Positions 50,771 through 63,699 of a stretch of DNA of 64,000 bases are shown here, piece by piece (position 1 is the stretch's first letter; the number at the start of each line of letters is the position of its first letter). The notes below the pieces were generated by a model, which was given only the letters and a program-made list of their open reading frames with translations, was not told the origin of the DNA and searched no databases. The translations under genes were made by a program, and so were the position numbers. This stretch comes from Fasciola hepatica. Lineage: Eukaryota; Platyhelminthes; Trematoda; Plagiorchiida; Fasciolidae. The DNA lies in NCBI GenBank assembly GCA_948099385.1, contig CANUEZ040000204.1, forward strand, positions 496,001-560,000. The letters are read 5' to 3'.

Positions 50771-52317
50771 AAGTCTACTGTTCTGCTGTTCCTTGACCAG
50801 TAAATAACTAAGATGCATCATTCAAAATAACAGTGGAAATGCATGTAAAACCTTGCCACAGAAATAATTAACAATAGTGAAAAATGATAGTAGCATCAAT
50901 AATGTTTGACAAAATAGGCTACCTGTCTTATACAAAGAATAACTAGAAGCTAGTTCATGTTTTTTGGGAATTCATAGTAGCTGAGGTGATTGAGGCTGAT
51001 TGGAATAAAAGTGGCAATGTATCAGCTGATAGTAGGACGGACGCTATTTTCAATTCAAGAATTATCTGACCAGATAATCCATTGGGAATTTCTTGATAGT
51101 GGTTTCCAATGACCCAATCTCATCTCAGCAACGTTGTTCATTTCTAGTGAGGTTATGACAATAGGGACATTTTGTTTGTAGTGACATTTTGCCGTGGCAA
51201 CAAACAGTATATTCTAATCTGTGAACTAGGAATAACCTGGATGAGACGATTTCACTTTGCATCGTTCCAAAGATCAGTAAATTGTCCCAAACTGGTTGTT
51301 TGAGTGGTTTTTAATTCGAGTGAGTTAATTTGCCAGTTATTTGCAAATAAAAGTAATTCCTACAGCTATTGCTGAAAACACGCTGCTTGTATCGTTTTCA
51401 AGAAATACACAAGCACTTTGTTTATGAAACTCTGCAGTATATATCCTCTTTGACTGTTTTTACTTCCTGAAATAAATTAGATAAATGGTTTATTTAATTT
51501 GTTGCACTTCATCGTTACCGCCAAAGTACAACGGACATGCGCAACAATACTCTGTTTGTTATATTGCCAAAATAATTTCACCAATTTATCAAACATTCGA
51601 CTGCGCTGACAAATCTCACTTGTTCCCAATAGGGCTAATGAGTTGTGCAGTTTGGGAAGTGAATATTCAGCTTTGTGAGCCTGACCAGTGTTCTCAGCTT
51701 GGTGCTGTTGTAATACATCATCGCCCTATTGCTTACGAAACTGAACGTTCTCGGATCAGAAACAGATAACTAATGGCATCTTTGATAGTGTTTGCGTTCG
51801 TGGACTGCTTACCATATAAGGCAGCATATTAGGACTCCATAGCGATTCGCTCGTGAACAGCAATAACAATGAAGATATATATGACTGGAGAAAAAAAATG
51901 TTTTCTGTTTACGAATCGCTCAGTTAGTATTTTTTAACACCGTACAAACAAAAGTGTTGTTTCAAAACTCAAGCAAATACGGTTTTGGCTTGTGGCTGAA
52001 TGATCGAAGAACCACGACCAAGAAATTGATGTTTACGTCTTACGGCAACGTGGAATACAAAAAGTCAAGAAAAGAATGTATACCAAAGATAAGGTTACCT
52101 ACAAGTAATTAGCAGATACGTATCTTCTATCTGGCTTCAGGTACCGACTTCAGAGCGAAATTTTGGGCATTTCACTGTGCTGAAGTAACATCAGCTTTTA
52201 AAATTCCCCGGCTATCTCGTTGAAAACGTCTCTCATACATCGACATTTGTCAATAATTAGTAAGTAAGATGTTCAGGGCCTGACTACAGTTCTATTTATC
52301 AGGGATCTGTTTTGCAT

Positions 52318-52930
52318 AATGCTACTGACTGCACTTAATCGCACTGGAAACACCACAACCAAATTTAATTTTTGTCAAAATATGATTCGTCATGCTGCTT
52401 CAACTCTCAACTCTCCAATGAAAACCATGAATGAAAGGTACAGCTGGTTACTTCTTGTTGGGAATCAGTAGCAATGCACATCCACCAAATCCCCACGGGG
52501 ACTCGAACCGGAGATGAATGATTGTGAATCGAATACGCGAACCACAAGCCCTTCTGGGCTGGCTCTCAACTGTTTGTTGAACACCTGCACTACATGATAT
52601 AGCACGCTTCCGTCACTTACTCTGAACAGTACCAACCCGCTTCCCGCATAGCGATCGACTCCTATGATGGGTGGCTTCTCTGTACCAGCCTAAGTTCAAC
52701 AAAGCCGTTCAGCTTTATGAACAACCTACAGAACGTGGCAGCTATGTGCACATGAGTGGTATGGCATTGAATTTTGTGTAATGATTCATCATGCAGCTTG
52801 AACGCTCAACTCGGCATTGAAATCCATGGAAGCACTGTACAGATGTTTCATCCTTTTTAGGAGTCATCAGCAACGCACATCCAACAAATCAATACGGGGA
52901 ATCAAACCGAGGGTTATCAGCTATCAAAAC
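52318..52930 (-). mobile_element. Diverged partial dimer of the satellite/SINE unit
   Basis: Both a full and a partial copy of the 423-bp unit can be followed here, greatly diverged. Shared blocks include CACTACATGATATAGCAC, CCTAAGTTCAAC, CATGCAGCTTGAAC and GGAAGCACTGTACAG. Equivalent positions in the two copies are about 399 bp apart (52,499 and 52,898). On the minus strand copy 1 has a canonical B box GGTTCGAGTCC (52,509-52,499) and an A-box-like AGGGCTTGTGG (52,552-52,542). Copy 2 has the B box GGTTTGATTCC (52,908-52,898). The leftmost 40 bp are uncertain. It is a single locus, not an array, and is older than the array by sequence divergence. Confidence 0.8.
52832..52880 (-). ncRNA. Near-intact type I hammerhead ribozyme sequence
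   Basis: In copy 2 of the 52-kb dimer the minus strand reads helix I strand GCGTTG, core CTGATGA (52,870-52,864), stem II TCCT/AGGA closed by an A-rich loop, core GAAAC (52,849-52,845), a four-base stem III loop ATCT, GT, cleavage base A and helix I strand CAGTGC. Helix I pairs fully if two G-U pairs are allowed. Stem III is the minimal two-pair form known from schistosome hammerheads. The predicted cut lies between the complements of 52,838 and 52,837 after GUA, which obeys the NUH rule. The one clear defect is a C/U mismatch at the first stem II pair (10.1-11.1), so activity may be reduced. Confidence 0.65.
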
Positions 52931-53653
52931 GGTTTTTTCAAAATTGACCTCAATTCGGTCCACGGAAAAAGGTAGTATTCAAATTTTTTAAATCTTTGCG
53001 AAACCAAGGATGATTGTTTTGAAAGCTTTGTCAGAAAAGCCGTCTATGCTAGTGCTCTGGTAATCCGTAGGCAGTTGCAATTATCTGAACAATACTACCA
53101 TGATGAAATAACCTGTAGCCCGAACGTGTAACCAAAACAAATACAGAATATAAAAACGGTTTCAAATTATTAAAATGAAATTCGGCACAAGCAACGAGAA
53201 TTGCTGGTTCTTGGCCCGAGATTGAGTCCATTTTGGATTTTGGTTTCGCTTGTTTGGGAGAATCGGTCTGCTGGGAAAATTATTCACATCAGATGCTATA
53301 AGAATGATCTGTTTAGTATACGTTTTTCCGTTCGGTCGCGGGACATTTACTGGGACCATGAATTGCATTACTATTGCACACCACTGGGTATCCCGGTTTG
53401 ATCCGATGGAAGCTTGATTAGAGAACAAACTCTCATGGCCAATATATTTGCATTTATAGACGGGGAAGCAAAGTTTACGAACAACATGTGTGCTGAGGTA
53501 TGGTTTTCAATGTGAAAGGGCAACTTCCATTTCCCTTTTCTTAGTTAGGATCGGCATTCATCAATCAACAAAACCAATGCCCTCCATCTAATGATGTTTA
53601 TGACTACACGATACAAATCTTCATGACGACTTGAATATATCTTACCGAGTAAA

Positions 53654-53684
53654 TGTGGTAAGCTGAAACTTGTTCGCACAACTT
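53654..53684. repeat. 31-bp dispersed repeat, copy 1
   Basis: TGTGGTAAGCTGAAAC, then a variable base, then TGTTCGCACAAC recurs at 55,810-55,840 with 29 of 31 bases identical. Flanking sequence is only weakly similar. This is longer than expected by chance in a window of this size, so the two sites probably mark fragments of one interspersed repeat family. Confidence 0.6.
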
Positions 53685-53861
53685 TAGAAACTTCGTTATG
53701 GTTTGTCAGTGGACTCTCCAAATAGGAGCCTTCAGTCACTGTCTTGATTGTTTTGAAGAAATAGGGCACTTGAGAAGCTATGAACCGCATTGTTATGAAA
53801 GTAACTTTGACCGTAGTTTACCTTCGTCCACGACTGGGAAAATGGCTAATGAATTATTATG

Positions 53862-53892
53862 TATATATACATATGTATATATACATATAATA
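53862..53892. repeat. TATATACATATG dyad-symmetric microsatellite
   Basis: An alternating purine-pyrimidine run of about 30 bp with strong dyad symmetry (TATGTATATATACATA and its complement). No function is assigned. Confidence 0.75.
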
Positions 53893-55809
53893 TTCAAAGA
53901 AGGATACACTAGACATGCATGCAGAGCCGTGGAGACATGAAGCACATTACAAAAGTCGGTGCCGTGCACATCACACGCTCAATTACACTTAGTTCATTTC
54001 GCTTGTGATTACCCGACTCACGTTTCGCAAATGATCATGGTGGTTGCTCTTATGGATACAACGTACAATAAGATACAACATAAACTCATTCAGGTATGCG
54101 TTCCATTTCAAACTTTATTCATCCTTGCACTTTTCAACATACGTGTTATGATTTCTGGGTTAGCGTGATTTTTCAGATAGTTCATCAAAATAAATGAAGA
54201 AATCAAGCCATAGCTTTCGTAAACCTAACATTTTTGCAACGAAAAAATGGCGGTTGCATGACCGACTCAAGTTTTGGTTTTCGATTGAATGCCAAAGCCA
54301 CGCATACTTTGGAACAAACTAACGATACAGGCTTTCAAGAACCGGAACATTTTGCAGTAATCCTAGTAAAAACGAAAGGGGTCCTTATATTGTGATACTC
54401 TTGCATATCGTTCAGTATTCTCGATTTGGCACGTGAATCAGCAAATCTCACAAATAGTGGTACATGAAACAAACAGTGGAAACACTGAGGATACTTTTTA
54501 GCCCATATGAGTCAGCAATATTTATGCTTTTTTAAGACTGTTTTTAAAAGAGGCAACCCGTTTGAAACGACTGTTCTTGTCTTCGCCTACACAGCCTCCC
54601 CAAAAGCCAGCGGCTTTTGTTATTCTGGAAGGGCAATCGCGCTTGTTAAAAATGAATATTCCGCAGTACCTGAACCTGGATTTCTTGCCCAAATTCGTTA
54701 AGTTTAGTCTTACCGAAATATTGCGCGAGAATGCAATTTCGGAATGGATTCATTACACTGAACCTAGTGTCTTTCTTTTTGACGAAGTACTTGTCACCAC
54801 AGCCTAAATGGAACTGGTGGATAATATCTGAGGCTTCTCTATCAATACAACAGTCAGACTGCTCTCTGAAGCTTAATCTTGTAGTGGTCTGCACTATGTG
54901 TAATTGGGCTGCCAAATATTTTCTGCCCAGTGCACATCTTTAGTTGTGACCATAATTTTGAAATTGTAGTCACTGTTTGTGGGAACGAATAAAATGAGTT
55001 GTTGACTTTCGGCCGTGGATGCGGGCTCCATTTTGCAACGTGGTTCTCGATGAGCTTTTCCAGATAACCATTGACTGTAGGGAATTCCTCTTATGTGATC
55101 ACAATTACAGGTCATCTAGCTGCATGGGTAAGTTTTCTGACACAACCAGGTTTTAAAAGCAACCGGGGTGAAACTGAAAACTGCTCACAACTTCAGTCGT
55201 ATTTTGCTTCTCTATGATTGGCTTCTTGTAATGTGCCATCCAAATGCTTTCCGAATAAATTTCAATAAAAAGAAAATCTAGAGTGGATTGTTTTCTCAGG
55301 GCCAAGATAAATTACGATGTACAGAACCCCTAATATTTTGAACTGGAATAAACGGTCAACATTTGAAATCATTAGGATGTTCTAAATAAACCATTTGTGC
55401 AACGGAAACTAGCTCATTCGACGGGCCAGCTTTTCTGATCATTCCCAGGAAAGTATCTCTTGGTGCAAAATCTAGGTGGATTCGTACCGACTCAAACCAA
55501 GTCTGGGTGTTGACCTTTTCCTTGAACTGAAAGCGGATATACACGGTAAACAGAAATATTACTTCCTATGAGAAATCAATAGGGAAATGCAGTGCAATTT
55601 CGCAACACAATGATATCTCGGAGGTAATATGCTGCCTTTCGAGGACATCGTTTAGTAGAAAGAGATTCACCATGCATTAACAACAGTCTATGAGTCTTCG
55701 CTGCACAAATATCGGGATTATTTTTTAGCTTTAAAGAGGTTTCATAGACAGAGATATATGAGGTTTTTCCCGAATGAACCAAGAATATCGACTAAAAGTA
55801 GGGGAAAAG

Positions 55810-55840
55810 TGTGGTAAGCTGAAACATGTTCGCACAACAT
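55810..55840. repeat. 31-bp dispersed repeat, copy 2
   Basis: This is the partner of 53,654-53,684. It lies inside a 164-codon minus-strand frame (55,731-56,225), and the related site likewise lies inside a minus-strand frame in which the translations share VVRT(C/S)FSLPH. A coding origin in a mobile element is possible but I cannot name the family. Confidence 0.6.
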
Positions 55841-57659
55841 GGTCCACAGTTCCCAAACAATGAAAGTAGTCGTTGATGCGCATCCACTGATTACACCATA
55901 ATATAAAAACCTGTGGCGATCGAAGTAATCCAATATTTAGCCACCAGATCAACGAAGCTGGTTTGCAGTGATCTGTTGATCTATAACGATAAATGACACA
56001 TCGTGACAAACTATGGAAGCAGTGTGAAAGCCAGTTCGAATTCGCTGGTAAATTCAAATGACTCACAGACCTGACTCCGTCACAACCACTAGAGCTGGAG
56101 AAGCCTAAGTTCACCCTTTTTGTTGTGTGCAACAAGTAACAATTCAGCAGACGAGTAATTCGAATGTTTCCGACGTTGGAAAATGAGAGGCATATGAAAG
56201 AACCACAGACCAAAAGGAAAACCACTTTCTCATAATCCGGAATAAAAAGGGGAAAGTAAATCCCAATAGGTTGACGTACATAGAAAAGGTGCGTCCGAAA
56301 TAAAAGGACTGCTAAATGAAAAGGATAAACAAATGCGATAAGAATTTGTGTATTCCCACAAGACCACCATCGGCAGCGTTCTTGTCGTGGCCTAGAATAT
56401 TCTTCAGCTCTAAAACCTTACTGAAAGCAAATAAATGAAGTGTTTGAAATATTTTCTGAAATCCTTGTTGCATCATAAATAATGACCGGGAATGACAACG
56501 TGGTGCTCTTGTTGTGTGTGTGGTATTCTATTCGGTTATTTTTCAACGATGAAATCATACTTTTACTGAAATAGGAAATACGAAAAAGTGGCACTATATA
56601 CATACTGTGGAGGAAAGGAACTAAACTAAATCTTATTCCATACCACAGAAGTATAAACCCTCCCAGGTTGGTTGCAACAGTAATATCGAAATACGTGCCC
56701 GTATTTTTCTTTCCGTTTTAAATTATCTGTCACCATGTTCTCTTTACGGTTACACACAGATGTTTGATATATGAACTTCCATATCCCGTATTTTTGCTTG
56801 CTTCTTACCAATGCTGATCAGAATTTGGTTCAATGTCAGTATTATTGGTTATCATAACAAATTTTCCTGAAAATCTGCAACGAAGCAAACTGTGCGGAAG
56901 ACAAAACACAGGTTAATAAAATGAAAACGGGAAGAACTTCCGTAATGTGTCAGATTTGGACGGCCTTAATATGTTATACACCATAATGTGCCCCTCCAAA
57001 AGCACTGACCAATTCATTGCGGTGCAAGGAAAAAAACGAGCAACTTTTTTCCGGATCGGCATCTGTCCACACGACGGAATATGTTTTGAGTGAAACCCGT
57101 TGTTGTCTGCGGAATCTTTCTCACAATCGTTTCTATGGTGGGTAAGAATGTGATTAAATGGAATGAGACGATTCAGATCTGGGAGGTGGTCGGACTGAAA
57201 CGGCGTCCCCCTATCATTAGTGATAAAAAAGGAACACCGGTAATTAAAAAAAAAGTTATGTGAAACATTTTCCTCATCGTTTCACTGGATGTATCAGTTA
57301 AAAGCGGTCGACACATGTGAAAATGTGGTGAAGATCTAACCATATCAAAGTGGTCAAGTTTCCTGTGATTATTCCGGTGAAAGGCAAAATCACATGAAGG
57401 TCAGTCTTACTCCGTTGACAATATATGCAGATTATGGTTCCAACGAGAGAATTACCACTCATATTCGGTCAAATGTACCAGTCGGAAATAAATTTGATCG
57501 GAGTACGCAATACTTGATGAGATATGAATTACAAGTCTGCAGAAAGCTGGCAGGGAAAGAAATATCGAGAAAAAGGTTGAGGCATACAAGTGGAAACAGC
57601 ACACAATTGTACCATCTCATTTTGAAAAGGGATGAATATTTTATTATTAATTAGGAGAA

Positions 57660-57745
57660 TGAGCAGTGGCTCAGTGGTTAATGGTCATTCTCAAACCTGC
57701 GCAATCCCTAACAAAATGAATGGTCTCGGGTTGTCTAGCCCATTG
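57660..57745 (+). mobile_element. tRNA-derived SINE head (second SINE type)
   Basis: TGGCTCAGTGG at 57,667-57,677 is a textbook pol III A box (TRGCNNAGTGG). About 62 bp downstream GGTTGTCTAGCC (57,729-57,740) resembles a mutated B box. The sequence does not fold as a complete tRNA by eye and has no hammerhead block. It therefore looks like a separate tRNA-derived SINE, or a tRNA pseudogene, rather than another copy of the satellite family. It sits just upstream of a non-LTR retrotransposon relic. Confidence 0.5.
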
Positions 57746-57989
57746 ATAACTGATAGTGGGAGAACATCAGCGATTAGAATACCGCACTCTTAGCACCACC
57801 ACTACTTTTAAAAAAGCTCTACATAGTGAATCGAAAAATATTCGTCGAATAATTAACGGTTGTTGAAAGAAACACAAAGCAAGACGGAAACTTGTTTCTA
57901 CGGATTAAATGTTGTCATGTATGGTTTTGCTAACTCTGATCGGCAACACTATTTGTTCCCTTACTGGAAGCGTACCGAAGTTGGAAATA

Positions 57990-59290
57990 AGCACAGATAA
58001 GTGCCTTTCCTCTCCAAGAAACCTGGTTCCATGAAGTTTATGATCATAGTAATAACAAGCTAGAAGGCTTCAGAGATTATAACGTCGACAGTCGTGTCCT
58101 GAATATCAGAGAAATGGAGGTGTCATTACATACTTATTCAAGTTTGATGCAAGTCAGGACATGTGGGCGCCACTGTTAACATAGGTATTTCGATAATTTG
58201 AGTGTGCCGTTTTTGTAAGTGTCTTGATTCCTCGAATACTACCCGGTAATCATTTCCAGTGCCTAATAGAAACATTTGCCACAGCCTTTGTGGAAGAAAC
58301 TGATTCACTATTGCGCATAATGTGAGGAGATTCCAGTAGATATCATGTCAGCTTTTGGACAGCATTGTTTTCAATGGACATTTTAATTTTTTCTTCCAGG
58401 ATGTATACAAAATAATATATGTTTTTTGTCAATAACGATATTCTGTTTGGAGTAGGGCGTCGTCATATCACTGGAAATTCTGATAACAGAAGATTTCGAC
58501 ATGCCACTTCTAAACATAGCAAGACCAACCGCGAACAATTTACCCAGTGCAGTAGTACCTAAAATAGGAAATAGGAGCGCGACCCTACTTTTTATCTCTA
58601 AATTCCCAGAAATAACTGCACAGTCTAATGTGGGTAGTTTTTTGCGCTCGAATCCGCCAACGCACTGTGGTCTTCCGAATAGCTTTTCAAAATTGTGGTA
58701 AGAAAATTGTTGTGCATGAGAGACTATTCACTTTTGAATCCATCAGTCTTTCTCCCCCAGCCTCACACAACTACGGTACGGGGAAGAACTCACATCCAAG
58801 TTCAAGCATTAAGTACTCACAAAATCTTTTCAAAAAAAGTATCATCAGTTAAAAAGACCAAATGCGATCTGCGCTCAATCGATACTAGTGTACTAAGTTA
58901 CCAAAGAATGCATAATATTTGAAAGATCCTGTAGGGAAATTCATCCAGCGGTTGCAAACCGAAGGTGGATGTTCAGGAGCTCAGTCAAAAGGATAGTAAA
59001 GTCACCTGTCTCATTTCAACGAATATGCGGATTACACTTTTCCAGAGAACAACATCACATCTTATTTGAAGTGCAACGAGTTTGCAGAGGATGAAATACA
59101 GTGAATTCGAGGAAGTTAAGTGGGCTGCATGGCGTATCTTCGATGGTACTGAATGAATATGCTACCATCACATTCCCGGTTTTATCAACCAACACAAGAA
59201 TAACATATCTGGTTGTTGGAGAGTCACTACATCACACCCAAACGAAGAGAGGGTACCTCTTAGTTCCGGCCTAAAGCTTGCACATCCGTT
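57990..59290 (+). pseudogene. CR1/Jockey-type non-LTR retrotransposon relic (endonuclease to early RT)
   Basis: Ordered traces can be read on the plus strand. LQETW at 58,012-58,026 followed by LEGF near 58,066 matches the start of an APE-type endonuclease. About 105 residues on, IM, a stop and GDSS (near 58,320-58,337) fit the GDFN block. LLFISKFPEITAQ near 58,582 fits the D(L/I)(I/V)F block before the SDH motif. Next come KDPVGKFIQRLQ at 58,922 and HFNEYADYTFPEN at 59,012, which match the linker before the RT. GVSSMVLNEYATITFPVLS near 59,130 and the later RGYLLVPA near 59,250 match RT blocks leading to YRPVSL. Many stops and frame changes make it inactive. The catalytic RT core beyond 59.3 kb was not recognised. 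Confidence 0.6.
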
Positions 59291-62200
59291 GTTAGAAACA
59301 TGTTCAGGAGACTCACGTTTCAAAAATGACATAAACATTGAACTGATTTAATCCAAACCAGCGAGCCTATAGCTAGTCATACTTCACTGTATGTGTTCTT
59401 GCCTGTTTGTCCGACTACATAATTTTATCCCTAAACGAAAAACAAACCAAAACTGGGAGAATCCAGTTTCCAGATTATACTGATGCCTTCATCTGTGGTT
59501 GAAGAGGAAAGTTGCTTCACATTCGCTCTGCGAGTACCATTCAGACTTTCATCATTGTACTTTTATCTGACCACGTCCAATTTCGACAACCCTTTGGTCT
59601 TGTAACGCGCAGACAATGTGGTATTTTTTGTAGACTACCTCAATGAGCCTGATTTTCCTGTTATGCAGCAAGGGTTTTGAACACATTCGAGTGGTCTTCG
59701 GACAGCAACATAACTGTGAATTTTTTCAGATTTCTTGATTTGTTTTTTTTTTCTTTTGTGAAAAAGACGGGTATGTAGACATTGTAAAATTGACTCCACA
59801 TGCATATGCTAACAAAAATGGCATCCTCTGGCTGCCGTCAGTAAAGTACCTTGCATTTATTCGAACACAAAATCTATTATGATCTGACCATATTCTCACC
59901 GTTCCACAAAAGTCAGGGAGATATCTTTCTTTATGTTTATACCAAAACAATTCTCAATGCTACGGGTGTATGCCTTTATCCCGCACTTTCACCCAATGGA
60001 TCAACTGTAATCGTTCCGGGCTAAACGCAATTGACTTCAAACTTGTTTCCGATTTGATCAATATTTTTTCAAAAAGTGTCATCATAACGAATGTTTGCTT
60101 TGCTGAGATCTGTTGACAAAGCTATTCCATTCTTGCCACAACATTTCTACAAACCTATTCAACGACGGCGCTGATTCAGTTCACAGTGATCTATTTAAAA
60201 GCGTTGCAAATTCCTCAACTCAGGAAAATTACCAACACTTTTTCGTTGTACGATAGCTTACAACTGTTCTGTTATCACCTATATTGCACGACTCCTTAAC
60301 AAGCCCGGTCAACAAGAATCTCAGTGAACTGGCATTTTTCCCTAGTTTTTTCATAGTTTCTTATTTACAGTATAGTACGTGATTATGTGACTGCTGAATT
60401 TTGGCCCCTCGGGACGAATAAAACGTGTTTGTCTTGACTTTATCTGATGTAAATCATATCAATGGCATACGGGAAAAAGAGTTATTTGTCTGATTTCCAT
60501 TAGTGAATATCGGTGGCCATTTGAAGCCAATATACAAAATAAATGCTCGGAATAAGTGTAAACAATGCTCCATAATTTCCAATTGTAAGGCAATCCAATA
60601 GCATTTTGTGGCTACTGAACCAGCACAGAAATCACTCTTATTTCTAGGTCTTGTGGATCTTCTAGTGGAATGCCTTAAAAAACAATCATGCACGTTTTCT
60701 GTTTGTGTTTCTTGGGTAGCTGTTGAAAGTGATACAACTAGTTGCAACTGGTTATAAACTCCAAGTAACTGGTTGGGCAAATTATCATATTCCGGATCCT
60801 ATACCTGGGTGAGTAATAAACTTTAGGATGGATACAGACTCCGGACTCGGCCTGTTTTCGGAGTGTTTTTTCAGTTCAAATTTTCATTCACGTTTGTGGT
60901 CGTTAGGTGTTTTAATCCTTGAGAGTCAAAGTCTGCCTCAATCTTAGGTAAAGGATTCTTGGTCTTTCGAGAAACCGAACCAAGTTTAATCTAATGCAGA
61001 TTTAACGATCAAAGAGTGGTAGTGACCTGCAGTCAATTTGAACTGGAAAATGATGCTGAGAGATAAGTTCTTTTGCATTCGGTGGTTTCTGAATTACTTG
61101 GATGACTTCATTCAAAAATTGAATATGCTCTGTACTAATCTCTTTCGTTTGCACAATCATTCCACGAACACAAATAATCCATATGAAAGCTGGTTTCGTT
61201 GCAGGAATACGCTGGTTATGGAACTTAACCCAATTCTTGCGCAAATATACGTATTGTTAGAAGAATTGGTAACCTTCACATGGTATCGCGAAGTTTTGGT
61301 AGGCGAGTCATTGAATATCATTTATATTATTGTTATCATACATGCATTCCTGAATACATTTAGGACCGTCTAGGTGTTTTGAACACATACGCATCAGCGA
61401 TATTTTAAGCTATCCACGGTTTTTCGACTTATGGCTGACATTTCAACAATTGAGGAGGGCTTGTCAGAATCCCAGTCTCCCTGTGCTGGTCGACGTTGCT
61501 CAGCCCGGTCTCCGACCATTTTTCACGGCCCATCAGAGAGTAGAAATACCCATACACGTCTTCCCATTTTTTTATTTTTCCTGTAGTCCTCACAATGGTA
61601 GTTTTCTGGAGTACTTAGTGAAATGAAAAGTGGTAAACATCAACTCAATTGCAGTAATTAGCTGATCCACAGAACAATTTGTTGGTACAACACGTGACGG
61701 AGCAATCTAGATTCAGCAGTGCTTGTGTGTGTGTGTTTGTGATTGCATGTGCACGGATTTGGCAGTCGTGGGTCAGATATTGATTCATCTGGATTCTTAA
61801 GACGACCGATTTATTGGCAACTTGCATATGACGATGTTGCACAGTCTGGTTATTTCCCCTATTTCTGCAGAAAATCAGTCTGTCGGGAGGTATTTCAAAA
61901 ATATGTTGGTAGAATAATGTTGGCTAATCACATGTTGATTTTAATTCATGAGAGAATGGTGCCCGGATGCAAGATGATTTGTTTCTGGTCAAGGTTTTGA
62001 AAATTATAGTTGAAATTGTAAGGTAGAAGTGAGTTGGTGTTTGAAAAGCAGAGAAGAATCACGGGGCTTCTAGATGGGGTAAACATGAGCAGTCTATCGA
62101 TAAAAGTTTATGTCCCAAAATGGAGGTTCATATAGGAGGTACACTGAAATTATGCAACAGAGTAGAGTAACGAGCACACCAATGCACATGTCAACGGTTC

Positions 62201-63690
62201 CTTGACGGATCTGATACGTATCATTCGAAGAAATGTCAGTCGCTATACGGAAACCATTTGGAGTAGACCAGAGGAAACAAATATCGTAAAAAGGATGTCG
62301 ATTATTAAAGAACATAATTGTTATTCATGCTTCCGAACAGTTACACCGAAAGTACTTTGTGCCCCAAAAAATATGCTTATCTCGTCAATATGAAGTGATA
62401 CTGATTGCGTTGGCAACTAGCCTGTGATAATCGAGTATGTTGTCAATGGAATTACCGTTTGCACTGTCTCCAGATGACAGAATGTTTTCGATGGTTTGCC
62501 ACATACAGTGAAAAACAGAACCGCGAGTGCTATAAGGGCGAAGACATATAACACATTAATTGTGATTGAGAGAGGCAACATTCGCACTCCAATGGTTAAC
62601 TCGTCCATTGCTCAAAACCTTTTTACGGATATTGTACCAATCAGTCTGGCGCTTTATGACTTCCTGATTCATGGATTTCACTGCAGACGTTCGTTTCAGT
62701 AGGGGGATCTGTCGAAATGAACCATTGGGAGAACGCCGCAAGGGTTATTGAGGAGGTTGACACAGAGGACCAGTTAGACTGAGTTTGAGAGTACTCCGCT
62801 CATGGTTTGACTAACTACTAAAATAAAGAGAATAATTAGTTTATCGACTTCGTGTGTCGTTCCCGAATACCCAGTGACATTATTCAACAATTGTGATCCC
62901 ATCAGATTTTTCAGTTTGTCGAATTATCCCTCTAGATCTCTTCAAGCTATCAGCAAATAGGCGTTCTGGTCGAAGTTGCACGCTCTTCTGCTCAATAAAT
63001 TTGAAACGACCATTACGTAGAGCACGATGATCTTTGTCTTCTACTGCGATTGCCACTTTTGCAATTGATCGTACAGTGAATCCGATTTCGCAAAGTAAGT
63101 AATCTGGACGTAGGATATCGATTTTGTTCTATTCACATGTAGACAGTGCAACTGTATTGTTCTCTTGGCCATGAACTTGTAGACTGACGATATTTTATAC
63201 ACACAGTCGTTTTAGTTCTTACTTGATGTCCACCAATGATAGGTGAACTAAGTGCAACCACGAGTAGTGAACCTGTGAACCTTGTTCTCAATTGAATACG
63301 TTTCTTCGTCTACGCGCAAACTACGCATTCACAAATACATTATTTTATCTACAAAATATACCTTATTTTATGGGGAATTGATAAAACAATTCCACAGTCC
63401 CATTCAACCTAGGAAAATTATTTTAAATAAGTTCATCATTTGAAAGCTTTTTTATGTTTTTTTGCCAAATTACATTTTCACAGTTGGTTACGTCGTGAAG
63501 TAGTGTGGAATGTTCTGTAAACAAAACAAGACGAAGACCAGACCAACTGAGTCAAATAATCAATAGCCGTGGACCAGCGAGGAGATGGGTAATGAAATGA
63601 AAGACTCCCTCAACAGACGAACAAAACCACGTCGAGTATGAATGGAACTCAGTGAAATCTAAGACAACTGGATAGACAGTCTAGTTAGGT
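59291..63690. other. AT-rich sequence without a recognisable gene
   Basis: It may contain the decayed 3' part of the non-LTR element that starts at 57,990. The frame at 60,454-60,780 (minus) includes HSTRRSTRPRNKSD, a basic run of the kind seen at pol C-termini, but this is not sufficient for a call. A short GT run lies at 61,724-61,740. No tRNA or rRNA was seen. Confidence 0.45.
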
Positions 63691-63699
63691 GGCTACCGG

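Noticed and set aside
57660..57745. Functional tRNA gene
   Set aside because: The A box is good, but the B box is mutated, the A-to-B spacing is long, and I could not find a cloverleaf with acceptor and anticodon stems.
61002..61244. Minus-strand frame ending in HFPVQIDCRSLPLFDR as a possible terminal exon
   Set aside because: The composition looks protein-like, but there is no convincing polypyrimidine acceptor upstream, and I recognise no family.
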